This document shows positions 1-6,157 of a stretch of 7,470 nt of DNA, piece after piece. The DNA lies in NCBI GenBank assembly GCA_002359635.1, contig DENJ01000090.1, positions 57,957-65,426 of the forward strand, given 5' to 3'. The DNA is from Burkholderiales bacterium UBA2647. GTDB taxonomy: Bacteria > Pseudomonadota > Gammaproteobacteria > Burkholderiales > Burkholderiaceae_E. A program made the position numbers and the translations under genes. How positions within the stretch are numbered: position 1 is the stretch's first letter; each line of letters starts with the position of its first letter. A model generated the notes under the pieces. The model was not told where the DNA came from. It did no database searches and saw nothing but the letters and a program-made list of their open reading frames with translations.

Positions 1-500
1 CCTGCCTGTTCGTTTCGCCGAACCCCTGCCTGTGCCTCAGCGCTCAACGCTTCCGCAAGCGTGGGCTGCATCTGTGGCGGGCTACCTGCCTGCTCCTGAA
101 GGCTTGCTTGCTGATCGGGGTTTGCTGCAGCCTGTTCGGCATCGTCAGGCTGCAAAGCGACCTGCTGATCAGGCAGTGGCTCTGCTTGCTGGTCAAGACT
201 TGGCTTGCTTGCGGCCAGGGCATTTCTATCCTTTGAAGGCTCAACATGGGCCACTTGCTGCGCCACGATCATGCGGAGTTGGCTGCGCTGCCCCTTCGAT
301 AACGTCTTGAGGCTTGCCATCTCGTCTTGCTTTGAATCCTCATTTGCTGCCTCGTGATCGCGATCATGCTCGCGACCACCATCGGCCACCTGCTGGTTTG
401 CAATCAAGGGCCACCATTGCGACGCTGTCAGGGCAACGGGAAAGGCAAGGTGCAACACAAGCGCGCCAAGTACGCCCTGCCTTTGAAATCGCCGCTGCAT
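1..500 (-). CDS. Hypothetical Gln/Ala-rich protein with hydrophobic N-terminus, partial (runs off left edge)
   Basis: Reading the minus strand from an ATG at 500, the frame stays open for 166 codons to the window edge, so the C-terminus is missing. The first residues are MQRRFQRQGVLGALVLHLAF. They form a basic start followed by a hydrophobic stretch (about residues 10-35), as in a signal anchor or an uncleaved signal peptide. After this the chain turns hydrophilic and low in complexity, rich in Gln, Ala, Asp and Pro, with recurring DQQ triplets between about residues 100 and 145. This is the look of an envelope protein with a disordered periplasmic spacer (TonB, TolA and FimV have such spacers), but no family motif is visible and I do not assign one. 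No good ribosome binding site precedes the ATG. The same frame extends upstream without a stop to a GTG at 575, inside a palindrome, also without a ribosome binding site. It is divergent from the binding-protein gene. Confidence 0.5.
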   Translation of the reverse strand, partial: MQRRFQRQGVLGALVLHLAFPVALTASQWWPLIANQQVADGGREHDRDHEAANEDSKQDEMASLKTLSKGQRSQLRMIVAQQVAHVEPSKDRNALAASKPSLDQQAEPLPDQQVALQPDDAEQAAANPDQQASLQEQAGSPPQMQPTLAEALSAEAQAGVRRNEQA

Positions 501-563
501 GCTAGCCCAGGTAAAAATCGTTGCCCTCCCTCTTGCGAACCAGTGGGTCCAGCCATCGCCAAT

Positions 564-575
564 GTGAGCGCTCAC
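564..575. promoter_or_regulatory. Perfect 12-bp palindrome resembling a LacI-family operator core
   Basis: The bases GTGAGCGCTCAC read identically on both strands and equal the central 12 bp of the symmetric lac operator. The central CG within a TGAGCGCTCA-like core is typical of LacI/GalR-family sites. The palindrome lies in the region between two divergent genes, 64 bp upstream of the ATG at 500. The symmetry does not continue into the flanks. A 12-bp perfect palindrome occurs by chance about once or twice in a window this size, so operator function is inferred from the match and its location. No LacI-type regulator gene is present in the window. Confidence 0.35.
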
Positions 576-587
576 TGAAGCCAGGTC

Positions 588-612
588 GCAATGCTATCCT
601 CAAGCGCATTGC
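588..612. repeat. Inverted repeat with 7-bp arms in the divergent intergenic region
   Basis: GCAATGC (588-594) and its reverse complement GCATTGC (606-612) are separated by 11 nt. The repeat sits just beyond the lac-like palindrome, in the space between the left minus-strand gene and the binding-protein gene. It could be a regulator site or a small hairpin. It also overlaps a weak minus-strand promoter-like pair, with TTGTGG at 613-618 and TAGCAT at 591-596 (16-nt spacer). If that promoter were real, transcription would begin near 584 and the palindrome at 564-575 would sit just downstream of the start, as lacO1 does. All of this is inference from spacing. Confidence 0.25.
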
Positions 613-765
613 CCACAAGATCCGTCCAACATGTCTATCGTTGATTCATGCCTCAAGGGGGAAGTCGCCAAGCCTGATGAAGCACATCGCCTGGCATCAG
701 AGCCACACAGCAGGACTCGTCCGACCCTGCACTCGGCATTGCATGATACGCAGGACATGACCGCG

Positions 766-1782
766 ATGCGCTTGAGCAGGCGTCGACTGCTGAACCGGAC
801 AGGCCTTGGATTTTCCCGACTCGGCCTTGCCTTTTTGGCGGCATATGGCCCTGGCCCCTGGATCCGCACCGCAAAAAGTCAGTCTCGCCAGACGGTTCGA
901 TGGCTGGTTCCGACGCCTCCCGGTTCGTCGGTCGATATCGCGGCGCGTCGCATCGCTGAGCGCCTTAGGCAAATCGACGGTCGGCCGCATATTGTGGAAA
1001 ACCGCCCGGGCGCGGGGGGAACCATCGCAGCAGGGGAGATTGCCCGAGCACCCGCTGATGGGCATCATTTTTTTGTTGGCTTTAATGGGCCATTAGCCAC
1101 TGCCCATTTGCTTTACCCGAAACTCCCCTATCACCCTTTGCGCGACTTAAAGCCTGTGATTGCCACCGTCTCCCAGCCCCATGTGCTGGTTGTTCCGGCG
1201 CAGGGCAAGGCTGCAAACAAGCACTTGGGTGACTTTATCGGCATGATGAAAGCCCAACCGGGCCGCTTCCAGTATGGCTCCGTCGGCAATGCCAGCGCAT
1301 CGCACCTGGCCATGGAGTTGTTCAAAGCCGAAGCAGGTTTTTTCATGGTTCATATTCCCTACCAGGGCGGGCCAGCAGCCGTGCTCGCAACCATGCAAGA
1401 CGAGGTTCAGGCGCTTTTCACCGCCTATGTGAACGTGCAGGCACCGATAGAGCAAGGCCGCTTGCGTTTAATCGCACTCGCGCAGGCGCAGGCAAGCCCT
1501 GTTCTAGGCCCTACGCCACGTTTTGCGGACTTGGGCTATCCCAGGGTGAACGCACCACTTTTTAATGCCGTTGCCGCTCCGGCTGCCACTGCCGACCCGG
1601 TCATCGAGCAGATGAATTTGCAGATCAATGCGATTCTGTCTGAACCCGCGATCAAAGAGGCGCTTGCCAGATCGGGCATGGATCCGATCGGCGGCACGAG
1701 GCAGGCAATGGCACAGTTGCTGTTGCAAGAGGAAGCCCGATGGGCACCGATTGTGAAATCGCTTCGTATTGAACTGGGTTAA
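766..1782 (+). CDS. Bug/TctC-family periplasmic solute-binding protein with twin-arginine-like leader
   Basis: This is an extracytoplasmic binding protein of the Bug (TctC) family, which captures carboxylates or related small molecules for tripartite tricarboxylate-type transporters or for sensing. From ATG 766 it is 338 residues, close to the usual 320-330. The leader has SRRRLL at residues 4-9 followed by a hydrophobic stretch, so Tat export is possible, although the -1 position is Arg rather than the more usual pattern. Family motifs are clear: WLVPTPPGSSVDIAAR (46-61), ENRPGAGG (78-85), APADG (95-99), YPKLPYHPLRDLKPV (117-131), YGSVGNASASHLA (170-182) and VHIPYQGGPAA (195-205). The start at 766 is preferred because AGGA at 752-755 lies 10 nt upstream; ATG 757 would leave only 1 nt, and ATG 631 adds a long non-family tail without a ribosome binding site. 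No TctA or TctB membrane subunit is nearby, so it is an orphan binding protein, as is common for this family. The ligand cannot be read from the sequence. Confidence 0.92.
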   Translation: MRLSRRRLLNRTGLGFSRLGLAFLAAYGPGPWIRTAKSQSRQTVRWLVPTPPGSSVDIAARRIAERLRQIDGRPHIVENRPGAGGTIAAGEIARAPADGHHFFVGFNGPLATAHLLYPKLPYHPLRDLKPVIATVSQPHVLVVPAQGKAANKHLGDFIGMMKAQPGRFQYGSVGNASASHLAMELFKAEAGFFMVHIPYQGGPAAVLATMQDEVQALFTAYVNVQAPIEQGRLRLIALAQAQASPVLGPTPRFADLGYPRVNAPLFNAVAAPAATADPVIEQMNLQINAILSEPAIKEALARSGMDPIGGTRQAMAQLLLQEEARWAPIVKSLRIELG

Positions 1783-1806
1783 GGCCGAGGATGCTGATCT
1801 TCGGCC
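1783..1806 (+). terminator. Hairpin after the Bug gene, possible terminator
   Basis: Immediately after the TAA stop, GGCCGAGGAT pairs with the downstream bases ending in TCGGCC. The stem is about 10 bp with one G-T wobble and a GCTG tetraloop. It is GC-rich and placed correctly for a terminator of the binding-protein transcript. No T-run follows it (the next bases are AAGCCTCAGG), so it is not a textbook intrinsic terminator. It could instead stabilise the 3' end or attenuate read-through into pdxH, which begins 54 nt later. Confidence 0.4.
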
Positions 1807-1859
1807 AAGCCTCAGGCTCAATATGCAATCATCCAAACCTTCAAGCTTGATTACCCCCG

Positions 1860-2531
1860 ATGGATCCACATAAAACCCTAGAACGTTCTGCAATCGCTGA
1901 CATCAGGCAGGACTATCGCCTTGCGGCCTTGAATGAATCTGATGCAGGCGATGATCCGATTGCGCTTTTTCGGCGATGGTTCGAAGAAGCTGTCCAAGCC
2001 CAGGTAAACGAAGTGAATGCATTCAGTCTGAGTACCATCAACGCTGCAGGCAGACCGAGTTCAAGAATCTTACTCCTCAAAGGAATTGAAGCTGATGGTT
2101 TCACTTTTTTCACCAATTATCAAAGCAATAAGGGTAAGGAGATTGAGCTGCAAAATGCTGTAGCGCTCGTCTTTTTGTGGGCCCCGCTGGAACGTCAGGT
2201 CCGAATCGAAGGGTTCGCCATCAAGGTCAGTGAGGAAGCATCCGATGCCTATTTCCATTCAAGACCGATTGGTAGCAGGCTTGGCGCCTGGGCCTCGCCA
2301 CAAAGCACGGTGATTGCTTCTCGGGAAGTCCTTCAAGCCGAGGAGGCCCGTTACAAAGCGCAATGGGGTGACAGACCACCCCGACCGCCCCATTGGGGCG
2401 GTTATCGGGTTGTTCCAGACATGATCGAGTTCTGGCAGGGACGAAGCTCGCGCCTTCATGACCGGCTTCGCTATCGGCGGGAAGCGCCAAGTCCGCTTGC
2501 AGCCTGGCACCGGGAGCGCCTCGCACCTTAG
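1860..2531 (+). CDS. pdxH: Pyridoxamine/pyridoxine 5'-phosphate oxidase
   Basis: PdxH is an FMN-dependent cytosolic enzyme. It oxidises pyridoxine 5'-phosphate or pyridoxamine 5'-phosphate to pyridoxal 5'-phosphate, the last step of vitamin B6 synthesis and salvage. The protein is 223 residues, against 218 in E. coli. Conserved segments are in order: DYRLAAL near the N-terminus (19-25), the FMN-phosphate-binding SRILLLK (68-74), FTNYQSNKGKEIE (84-96), LERQVRIEG (110-118), YFHSRPIGSRLGAWAS with the substrate-phosphate contacts (131-146), WGGYRV (179-184), FWQG (191-194) and the active-site RLHDR (198-202, Arg198 and His200). The C-terminus ends in RLAP, as in the E. coli enzyme. An in-frame stop at 1848-1850 makes ATG 1860 the first possible standard start, but no ribosome binding site is visible. 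It follows the Bug gene by 77 nt and is probably functionally unrelated to it. It converges with msrA. Confidence 0.97.
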   Translation: MDPHKTLERSAIADIRQDYRLAALNESDAGDDPIALFRRWFEEAVQAQVNEVNAFSLSTINAAGRPSSRILLLKGIEADGFTFFTNYQSNKGKEIELQNAVALVFLWAPLERQVRIEGFAIKVSEEASDAYFHSRPIGSRLGAWASPQSTVIASREVLQAEEARYKAQWGDRPPRPPHWGGYRVVPDMIEFWQGRSSRLHDRLRYRREAPSPLAAWHRERLAP

Positions 2532-2535
2532 CCGC

Positions 2536-2573
2536 TGATTGATTCGCTTCATTGAGCGCTGCGACCTCAATCA
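2536..2573. terminator. Inverted repeat between convergent pdxH and msrA, weak bidirectional terminator candidate
   Basis: TGATTGA (2536-2542) and TCAATCA (2567-2573) form 7-bp arms. Inside them CGCT (2545-2548) and AGCG (2555-2558) can form a small nested stem. The repeat lies in the 68-nt gap between the stop codons of two convergent genes, where a shared terminator is expected. There is no T-run on either side and the stem is AT-rich with a large loop, so the support is mainly positional. Confidence 0.25.
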
Positions 2574-2599
2574 AGCGCGGCGACCGCGATGCAAGGGCT

Positions 2600-3292
2600 T
2601 TACTTCAAATACTTGGCGAACTGCTTGCGAAACTTTGTAACTTTCGGTGCCACAACACCCACGCAATAGCCCTGAAATGGGTTGCGCTCAAAGTAATTCT
2701 GGTGATAGGACTCAGCTATCCAGAATCGCTTAAGCGGAACAATTTCAGTAACCATCGGTGCGGCAAAGACCTTCGCGGCCTCGAGCTCTGCAAACAAACC
2801 TCTAGCGACCCGGTCTTGTTCCTCATCAAGGGTGAAGATCACTGACCTGTACTGTGTGCCACTGTCATAACCCTGCCGGTTAGGGGTTGTGGGATCGTGG
2901 GTGGCAAAAAAGATTTGATAGAGCGTCTTAAGGTTTATGCTGCTCGGATCAAACTGAACACTGACCACCTCGGCATGACCTGTTGTTCCGGTGCAAATCG
3001 ATTCGTAATCTGGATCGTTCTGTATACCGCCACTATAACCCGAGGCAACGGCCACCACGCCTCGAACCGCAAGAAAAACCGCCTCAGTGCACCAAAAACA
3101 TCCCCCGCCGACGACGATGGTGTTTGCCGCTGACTGTTGGGCTGCAAGACCGTTAGCTGCTGAATCCTGGCCCGCTGTATCCTGGCTTGTTGAATCTTGG
3201 CTAGCTGAATACTGGCCTGCCCTTGCCTGGCCAGGCGACAAAACCTGAGGCTGCGACCTGTCGTTTCCTTGCGAAAACCATGACTTGATCAT
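2600..3292 (-). CDS. msrA: Peptide methionine sulfoxide reductase MsrA with repetitive N-terminal extension
   Basis: MsrA reduces the S-epimer of methionine sulfoxide, free or in proteins, repairing oxidative damage with thioredoxin as reductant. The catalytic domain begins at about residue 58 and carries GGGCFWCTEAVF (residues 62-73; nucleophile Cys65), GYSGG (85-89), the YESICTGTTGHAEVV block (96-110), THDPTTPNRQG (131-141), GTQYRSVIF (145-153) and the C-terminal YHQNYFERNPFQGYC, where Cys210 may be a resolving cysteine. The start is ATG 3292, 230 residues, because AAGGA at 3299-3303 lies 6 nt upstream; a TTG two codons earlier is too close to that site. The first ~57 residues are not part of the usual fold. 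They consist of degenerate pentads such as QYSAS, QDSTS, QDTAG and QDSAA, rich in Gln, Ser and Ala, preceded by MIKSWFSQ. No convincing signal peptide or lipobox is seen, so cytosolic location is the default. The gene is divergent from gcdH and convergent with pdxH. Confidence 0.96.
   Translation of the reverse strand: MIKSWFSQGNDRSQPQVLSPGQARAGQYSASQDSTSQDTAGQDSAANGLAAQQSAANTIVVGGGCFWCTEAVFLAVRGVVAVASGYSGGIQNDPDYESICTGTTGHAEVVSVQFDPSSINLKTLYQIFFATHDPTTPNRQGYDSGTQYRSVIFTLDEEQDRVARGLFAELEAAKVFAAPMVTEIVPLKRFWIAESYHQNYFERNPFQGYCVGVVAPKVTKFRKQFAKYLK
3129..3233 (-). repeat. Degenerate 15-bp tandem repeat within the 5' part of msrA
   Basis: Five consecutive 15-bp units are visible from 3159 to 3233. 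On the plus strand they are GCTGAATCCTGGCCC, GCTGTATCCTGGCTT, GTTGAATCTTGGCTA, GCTGAATACTGGCCT and the weaker GCCCTTGCCTGGCCA. Two further diverged units in the same phase can be read at 3129-3158. Because 15 is a multiple of 3, the frame is kept, and each unit encodes one pentad of the QDSAx type in MsrA. This suggests growth of the extension by slippage or unequal crossing over, followed by drift. Confidence 0.75.
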
Positions 3293-3376
3293 TTTCAATC
3301 CTTATATCGATCGACAAATACCCCTCTGCAACACTGCGCTTAGCGGCTTTCGGAGCTTCGGATTGTTGAATCATCC

Positions 3377-3382
3377 TACAAT
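3377..3382 (+). promoter_or_regulatory. Possible -10 element for gcdH
   Basis: TACAAT differs from the TATAAT consensus at one position. It would place a transcription start near 3389, giving a leader of about 28 nt before the GTG start of gcdH. No good -35 hexamer lies at 16-18 nt upstream, so the promoter would be weak or activator-dependent. The assignment is tentative. Confidence 0.25.
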
Positions 3383-3406
3383 CCGTAAAGACCAAGCCAT
3401 CCTGAT

Positions 3407-3410
3407 GGAG
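3407..3410 (+). promoter_or_regulatory. Ribosome binding site that decides the gcdH start
   Basis: GGAG lies 6 nt before the GTG at 3417, ideal spacing. It overlaps the G of the upstream in-frame ATG at 3405, which itself has no visible ribosome binding site. This favours initiation at the GTG. Confidence 0.6.
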
Positions 3411-3416
3411 AAAGTT

Positions 3417-4634
3417 GTGAGTGTTTCGACGCAAACCCGTTCAAAGGGAAAAGCCAGTTTTCAATGGGCAGACCCCCTGCTTCTTGATCAACAACTGAGC
3501 GATGACGAACGCATGGTGCGTGATGCGGCAAGTGCTTATTGTCAGGACAAACTTGCGCCGCGGGTGCTGGAAGCCTTCCGACACGAGCAAACCGACCCGG
3601 CGATCTTCCAGGAAATGGGGCAGATTGGCCTTTTGGGTCCGACGATTCCAAGCGAGTATGGCGGCCCTGGTCTCAATTATGTGAGTTATGGCTTGATTGC
3701 TCGTGAAGTCGAACGGATTGATTCCGGGTATCGCTCGATGATGAGCGTACAGTCTTCCCTGGTGATGCTGCCCATTTATGAGTTCGGCACCGAGGCGCAA
3801 CGTCGTCACTACTTGCCCAAGCTCGCCAGTGGCGAGTGGATCGGATGCTTTGGGCTTACCGAGGCCAACCACGGTTCAGATCCCGCCTCAATGGACACCC
3901 GCGCAAAGGCCATCGACGGTGGCTACCAACTCACAGGCTCCAAAATGTGGATTTCAAATTCACCGATTGCAGACGTTTTTGTCGTCTGGGCGAAGTGTCA
4001 GGGCGGTGAGTACGATGGGAGGATCAAGGGCTTTATTCTTGAAAAGGGCATGAAGGGTTTGAGCACACCCAAAATCCTCGGCAAAGTCGGCTTGAGAGCT
4101 TCGATTACCGGCGAAATCGTCATGGATCAAGTTGAAGTCGCCGAGGCTCAATTATTGCCTGGCGTTGAAGGTCTCAAAGGCCCCTTCACATGCTTAAACA
4201 GTGCCCGTTACGGTATTGCCTGGGGTGCGCTCGGCGCGGCTGAGTACTGCTGGCACAGCGCACGTCAATACACGATGGATCGTAAGCAATTCGGTCGACC
4301 GCTTGCCGCCAATCAGCTGATTCAAAAAAAGCTTGCGGATATGCAAACCGAAATCACCCTCGGCTTGCAAGCTTGTCTGCGACTTGGTCGGATGAAGGAC
4401 GAAGGCAGCGCCGCCGTTGAAATCACCTCCATCATGAAGCGTAACTCCTGTGGGAAGGCGCTTGATGTTGCCCGCATGGCCCGCGATATGTTGGGCGGCA
4501 ATGGCATTTCCGATGAGTTTGGCGTTGCGCGCCATCTCGTGAATCTCGAAGTCGTGAATACCTACGAGGGCACCCACGATATTCATGCCTTGATTCTTGG
4601 CCGGGCACAAACCGGCATTCAGGCTTTTTTCTGA
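3417..4634 (+). CDS. gcdH: Glutaryl-CoA dehydrogenase (acyl-CoA dehydrogenase family)
   Basis: This FAD enzyme oxidises and decarboxylates glutaryl-CoA to crotonyl-CoA and CO2, in the breakdown of lysine, tryptophan and glutarate; electrons pass to electron-transfer flavoprotein. From GTG 3417 it is 405 residues, slightly longer than the common ~395. It has the full acyl-CoA dehydrogenase plan: an N-terminal helical part starting with FQWADPLLLDQQLSDDERMV (15-34), the glutaryl-CoA dehydrogenase signature SGYRSMMSVQSS (103-114), the FAD/substrate loop CFGLTEANHGSDP (144-156), KMWISN (176-181), RKQFGRPLAANQLIQ in the C-terminal helical domain, and NTYEGTHDIHALILGRA, whose Glu384 is the expected catalytic base. 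The SGYRS signature and the TYEGTHDIHALILGR end separate it from other acyl-CoA dehydrogenases. An ATG at 3405 would add four residues. It is divergent from msrA and probably cotranscribed with the transporter gene that follows 5 nt after its stop. Confidence 0.95.
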   Translation: MSVSTQTRSKGKASFQWADPLLLDQQLSDDERMVRDAASAYCQDKLAPRVLEAFRHEQTDPAIFQEMGQIGLLGPTIPSEYGGPGLNYVSYGLIAREVERIDSGYRSMMSVQSSLVMLPIYEFGTEAQRRHYLPKLASGEWIGCFGLTEANHGSDPASMDTRAKAIDGGYQLTGSKMWISNSPIADVFVVWAKCQGGEYDGRIKGFILEKGMKGLSTPKILGKVGLRASITGEIVMDQVEVAEAQLLPGVEGLKGPFTCLNSARYGIAWGALGAAEYCWHSARQYTMDRKQFGRPLAANQLIQKKLADMQTEITLGLQACLRLGRMKDEGSAAVEITSIMKRNSCGKALDVARMARDMLGGNGISDEFGVARHLVNLEVVNTYEGTHDIHALILGRAQTGIQAFF

Positions 4635-4639
4635 ATCAT

Positions 4640-6082
4640 TTGGAAAGCGACATACGCTTCACTGAGAGCCAGATCCACCGCATCATCGCAGGACTGGTCC
4701 TCGCCATTTTTGTTGCCGCAGTCGACTCCACGCTGGTGTCGGTTGCGCTGTTGTCGATCGGGAAAGACTTAGGTCATATGGAGCAGTTGCCCTGGGTCAT
4801 GTCGGGCTACTTGGCAGCTTCAGCCGTGGCAACCCCGATTTACGGCAAACTCTCGGACCTATATGGCCGCAGGCCTTTGATGCTCGGATCACTGCTTGGC
4901 TTTGCGCTCACAAGTATGGGATCAGCGCTTGCACCAAGCATGGCATTTTTGATTTTTATGCGAATCCTCCAAGGGCTAACCGGCGGCGCAGTCATTGCGA
5001 TGGCTCAAGCCACCATTGCCGATATTGTTCCAGCTCGGGAACGCGGGCGATATCAGGGTTGGCTGTCTGCAACCTTTGCCAGTGCTGCCATGCTTGGACC
5101 CGTCTTGGGCGGCTATCTGACGGGGCTTTTTGGCTGGCGTATGGTCTTTGCGGCAATGATCCCTTTGACCTTGCTTGCGATTTGGCGAGTCGCCAAGGTA
5201 TTGCGCCTATTGCCTGTCTCTACGAAGCGTCGGCCAATCGATTGGATGGGTGCGCTATGGCTGAGCTTATCGCTCTCGAGTCTGATGAGCTTCCTCACCC
5301 TCACCGGGCAAGGGCATCGCTTTACCGAGACCACGATGCTTTTACTCGTGGGCGGCTTTCTATTAAGCACTGCCCTCTGTATTGCGCAAGAGCGTCGCGC
5401 CCCTGAACCGATCATACCGCCGTCAATCCTCTCACGCCGCGGCGTCTGGGTGCCCTGTGTGAATGTCACCTGTATTTTTTTCATGCTGATTGGCTTGAGC
5501 AATATGCTGCCGATTGCCATGCAATCGGGGGGTGCTCAAAGCGTTGATGAGGCTGCATTGAGAATGCTACCGCTCACCCTTGGTATTCCATGCGGTGCCT
5601 TCCTCGCAGGCCGTTGGACCTACCGCACCGGCGCCTCGCGCCGGGTGATTTTCACCGGTCTAAGCTTGGTGCTGAGCATGCTCGCGTTGATGATGCTCAT
5701 TCCGGTCCACGCGGTTAAACCCTTGCTTTTCGTCATGGGCCTCTTAGGGCTTGGCTCGGGCATGGTGATGGTCACATCGCTGGTGGTTGCCCAATCCTCG
5801 GTGCCCGCGCAATTCACTGGCATCACAACAGCGGTTGTGGCCTGTTGCCGGACCATAGGCTCAGCCGTCGGCGTATCAACACTTGCTGCGGTTCTTTTTA
5901 TGGCCCTCAGAGATCAAGCGCCCAATGAACAGGACCTCAGACGCTTGTTGGAGATCGTATCGACCCAAGAGGCAGCTCAAGCCTTTAAGGCTGTGATCAT
6001 GATGGCGTTTGCGATTGCAGCGCTCGCCTTGATAACCATGCTTGCGGCAGGCCGAGACATCGGTGCCGGCTTGCGGCATTAG
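4640..6082 (+). CDS. MFS transporter, DHA2 (EmrB/QacA-like) family, 14 predicted membrane segments
   Basis: This is an inner-membrane proton-driven transporter of the major facilitator superfamily. The 480-residue protein shows about 14 hydrophobic segments, at roughly 14-37, 50-69, 80-99, 102-129, 139-163, 166-183, 203-222, 233-249, 269-295, 309-325, 335-354, 360-385, 392-422 and 449-470, the number typical of the DHA2 drug:H+ antiporters. Motif D1-like VDSTLVSVALLSI (28-40) is in the first segment, motif A GKLSDLYGRRP (69-79) is between segments 2 and 3, and motif C GPVLGG (153-158) is in segment 5. Family members usually export drugs or toxic organic compounds, but some move carboxylates or metabolites. 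The start is a TTG 5 nt after the gcdH stop, with no clear ribosome binding site, which points to translational coupling to gcdH. The next in-frame ATG (Met47) would cut off segment 1. The tight link to gcdH suggests a substrate or by-product of the same pathway, but this is inference. Confidence 0.9.
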   Translation: MESDIRFTESQIHRIIAGLVLAIFVAAVDSTLVSVALLSIGKDLGHMEQLPWVMSGYLAASAVATPIYGKLSDLYGRRPLMLGSLLGFALTSMGSALAPSMAFLIFMRILQGLTGGAVIAMAQATIADIVPARERGRYQGWLSATFASAAMLGPVLGGYLTGLFGWRMVFAAMIPLTLLAIWRVAKVLRLLPVSTKRRPIDWMGALWLSLSLSSLMSFLTLTGQGHRFTETTMLLLVGGFLLSTALCIAQERRAPEPIIPPSILSRRGVWVPCVNVTCIFFMLIGLSNMLPIAMQSGGAQSVDEAALRMLPLTLGIPCGAFLAGRWTYRTGASRRVIFTGLSLVLSMLALMMLIPVHAVKPLLFVMGLLGLGSGMVMVTSLVVAQSSVPAQFTGITTAVVACCRTIGSAVGVSTLAAVLFMALRDQAPNEQDLRRLLEIVSTQEAAQAFKAVIMMAFAIAALALITMLAAGRDIGAGLRH

Positions 6083-6104
6083 TCACGGCGATCTGAGTGT
6101 TTAT

Positions 6105-6120
6105 GCGTTATTTAGAACGC
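6105..6120. terminator. Small hairpin between convergent transporter and CoA-transferase genes
   Basis: GCGTT (6105-6109) and AACGC (6116-6120) form a 5-bp stem with an ATTTAG loop. It lies in the 75-nt gap between the stop codons of two convergent genes, and the palindrome TAGGCCTA (6121-6128) follows at once. No T-run is present. A role as a bidirectional terminator is suggested only by location. Confidence 0.25.
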
Positions 6121-6157
6121 TAGGCCTATGCATCGTGTCGCTCCCAATGCTGCGTTG

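Noticed and set aside
32..578. Plus-strand open frames in the left 580 bases
   Set aside because: Their translations are rich in Arg, Pro and Cys with no membrane or domain pattern, whereas the minus strand is open throughout with a coherent signal-anchor and linker composition.
631..765. Upstream extension of the Bug protein to ATG 631
   Set aside because: The added 45 residues precede the leader, resemble no family sequence and have no ribosome binding site; a binding-protein leader should be at the N-terminus.
697..1068. Minus-strand open frame of 123 codons over the Bug gene
   Set aside because: It lies antisense to well-conserved Bug motifs and its translation has no recognisable pattern.
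1504..1893. Minus-strand open frame of 129 codons spanning the end of the Bug gene and the start of pdxH
   Set aside because: Antisense shadow of two solid genes and their intergenic hairpin; no family features.
2227..2574. Minus-strand open frames over the 3' half of pdxH
   Set aside because: Antisense to the conserved PdxH active-site region; composition is that of a shadow frame.
3120..3240. Tandem repeats considered as a CRISPR-like array
   Set aside because: Units are 15 bp, contiguous without spacers, in frame and inside msrA; this is a coding repeat.
4194..4610. Minus-strand open frame of 138 codons over gcdH
   Set aside because: Antisense to the conserved C-terminal domain of glutaryl-CoA dehydrogenase, with no ribosome binding site or motif.
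5059..5520. Open frames on both strands over the MFS gene
   Set aside because: Shadows of a gene with continuous membrane segments and MFS motifs; no independent support.
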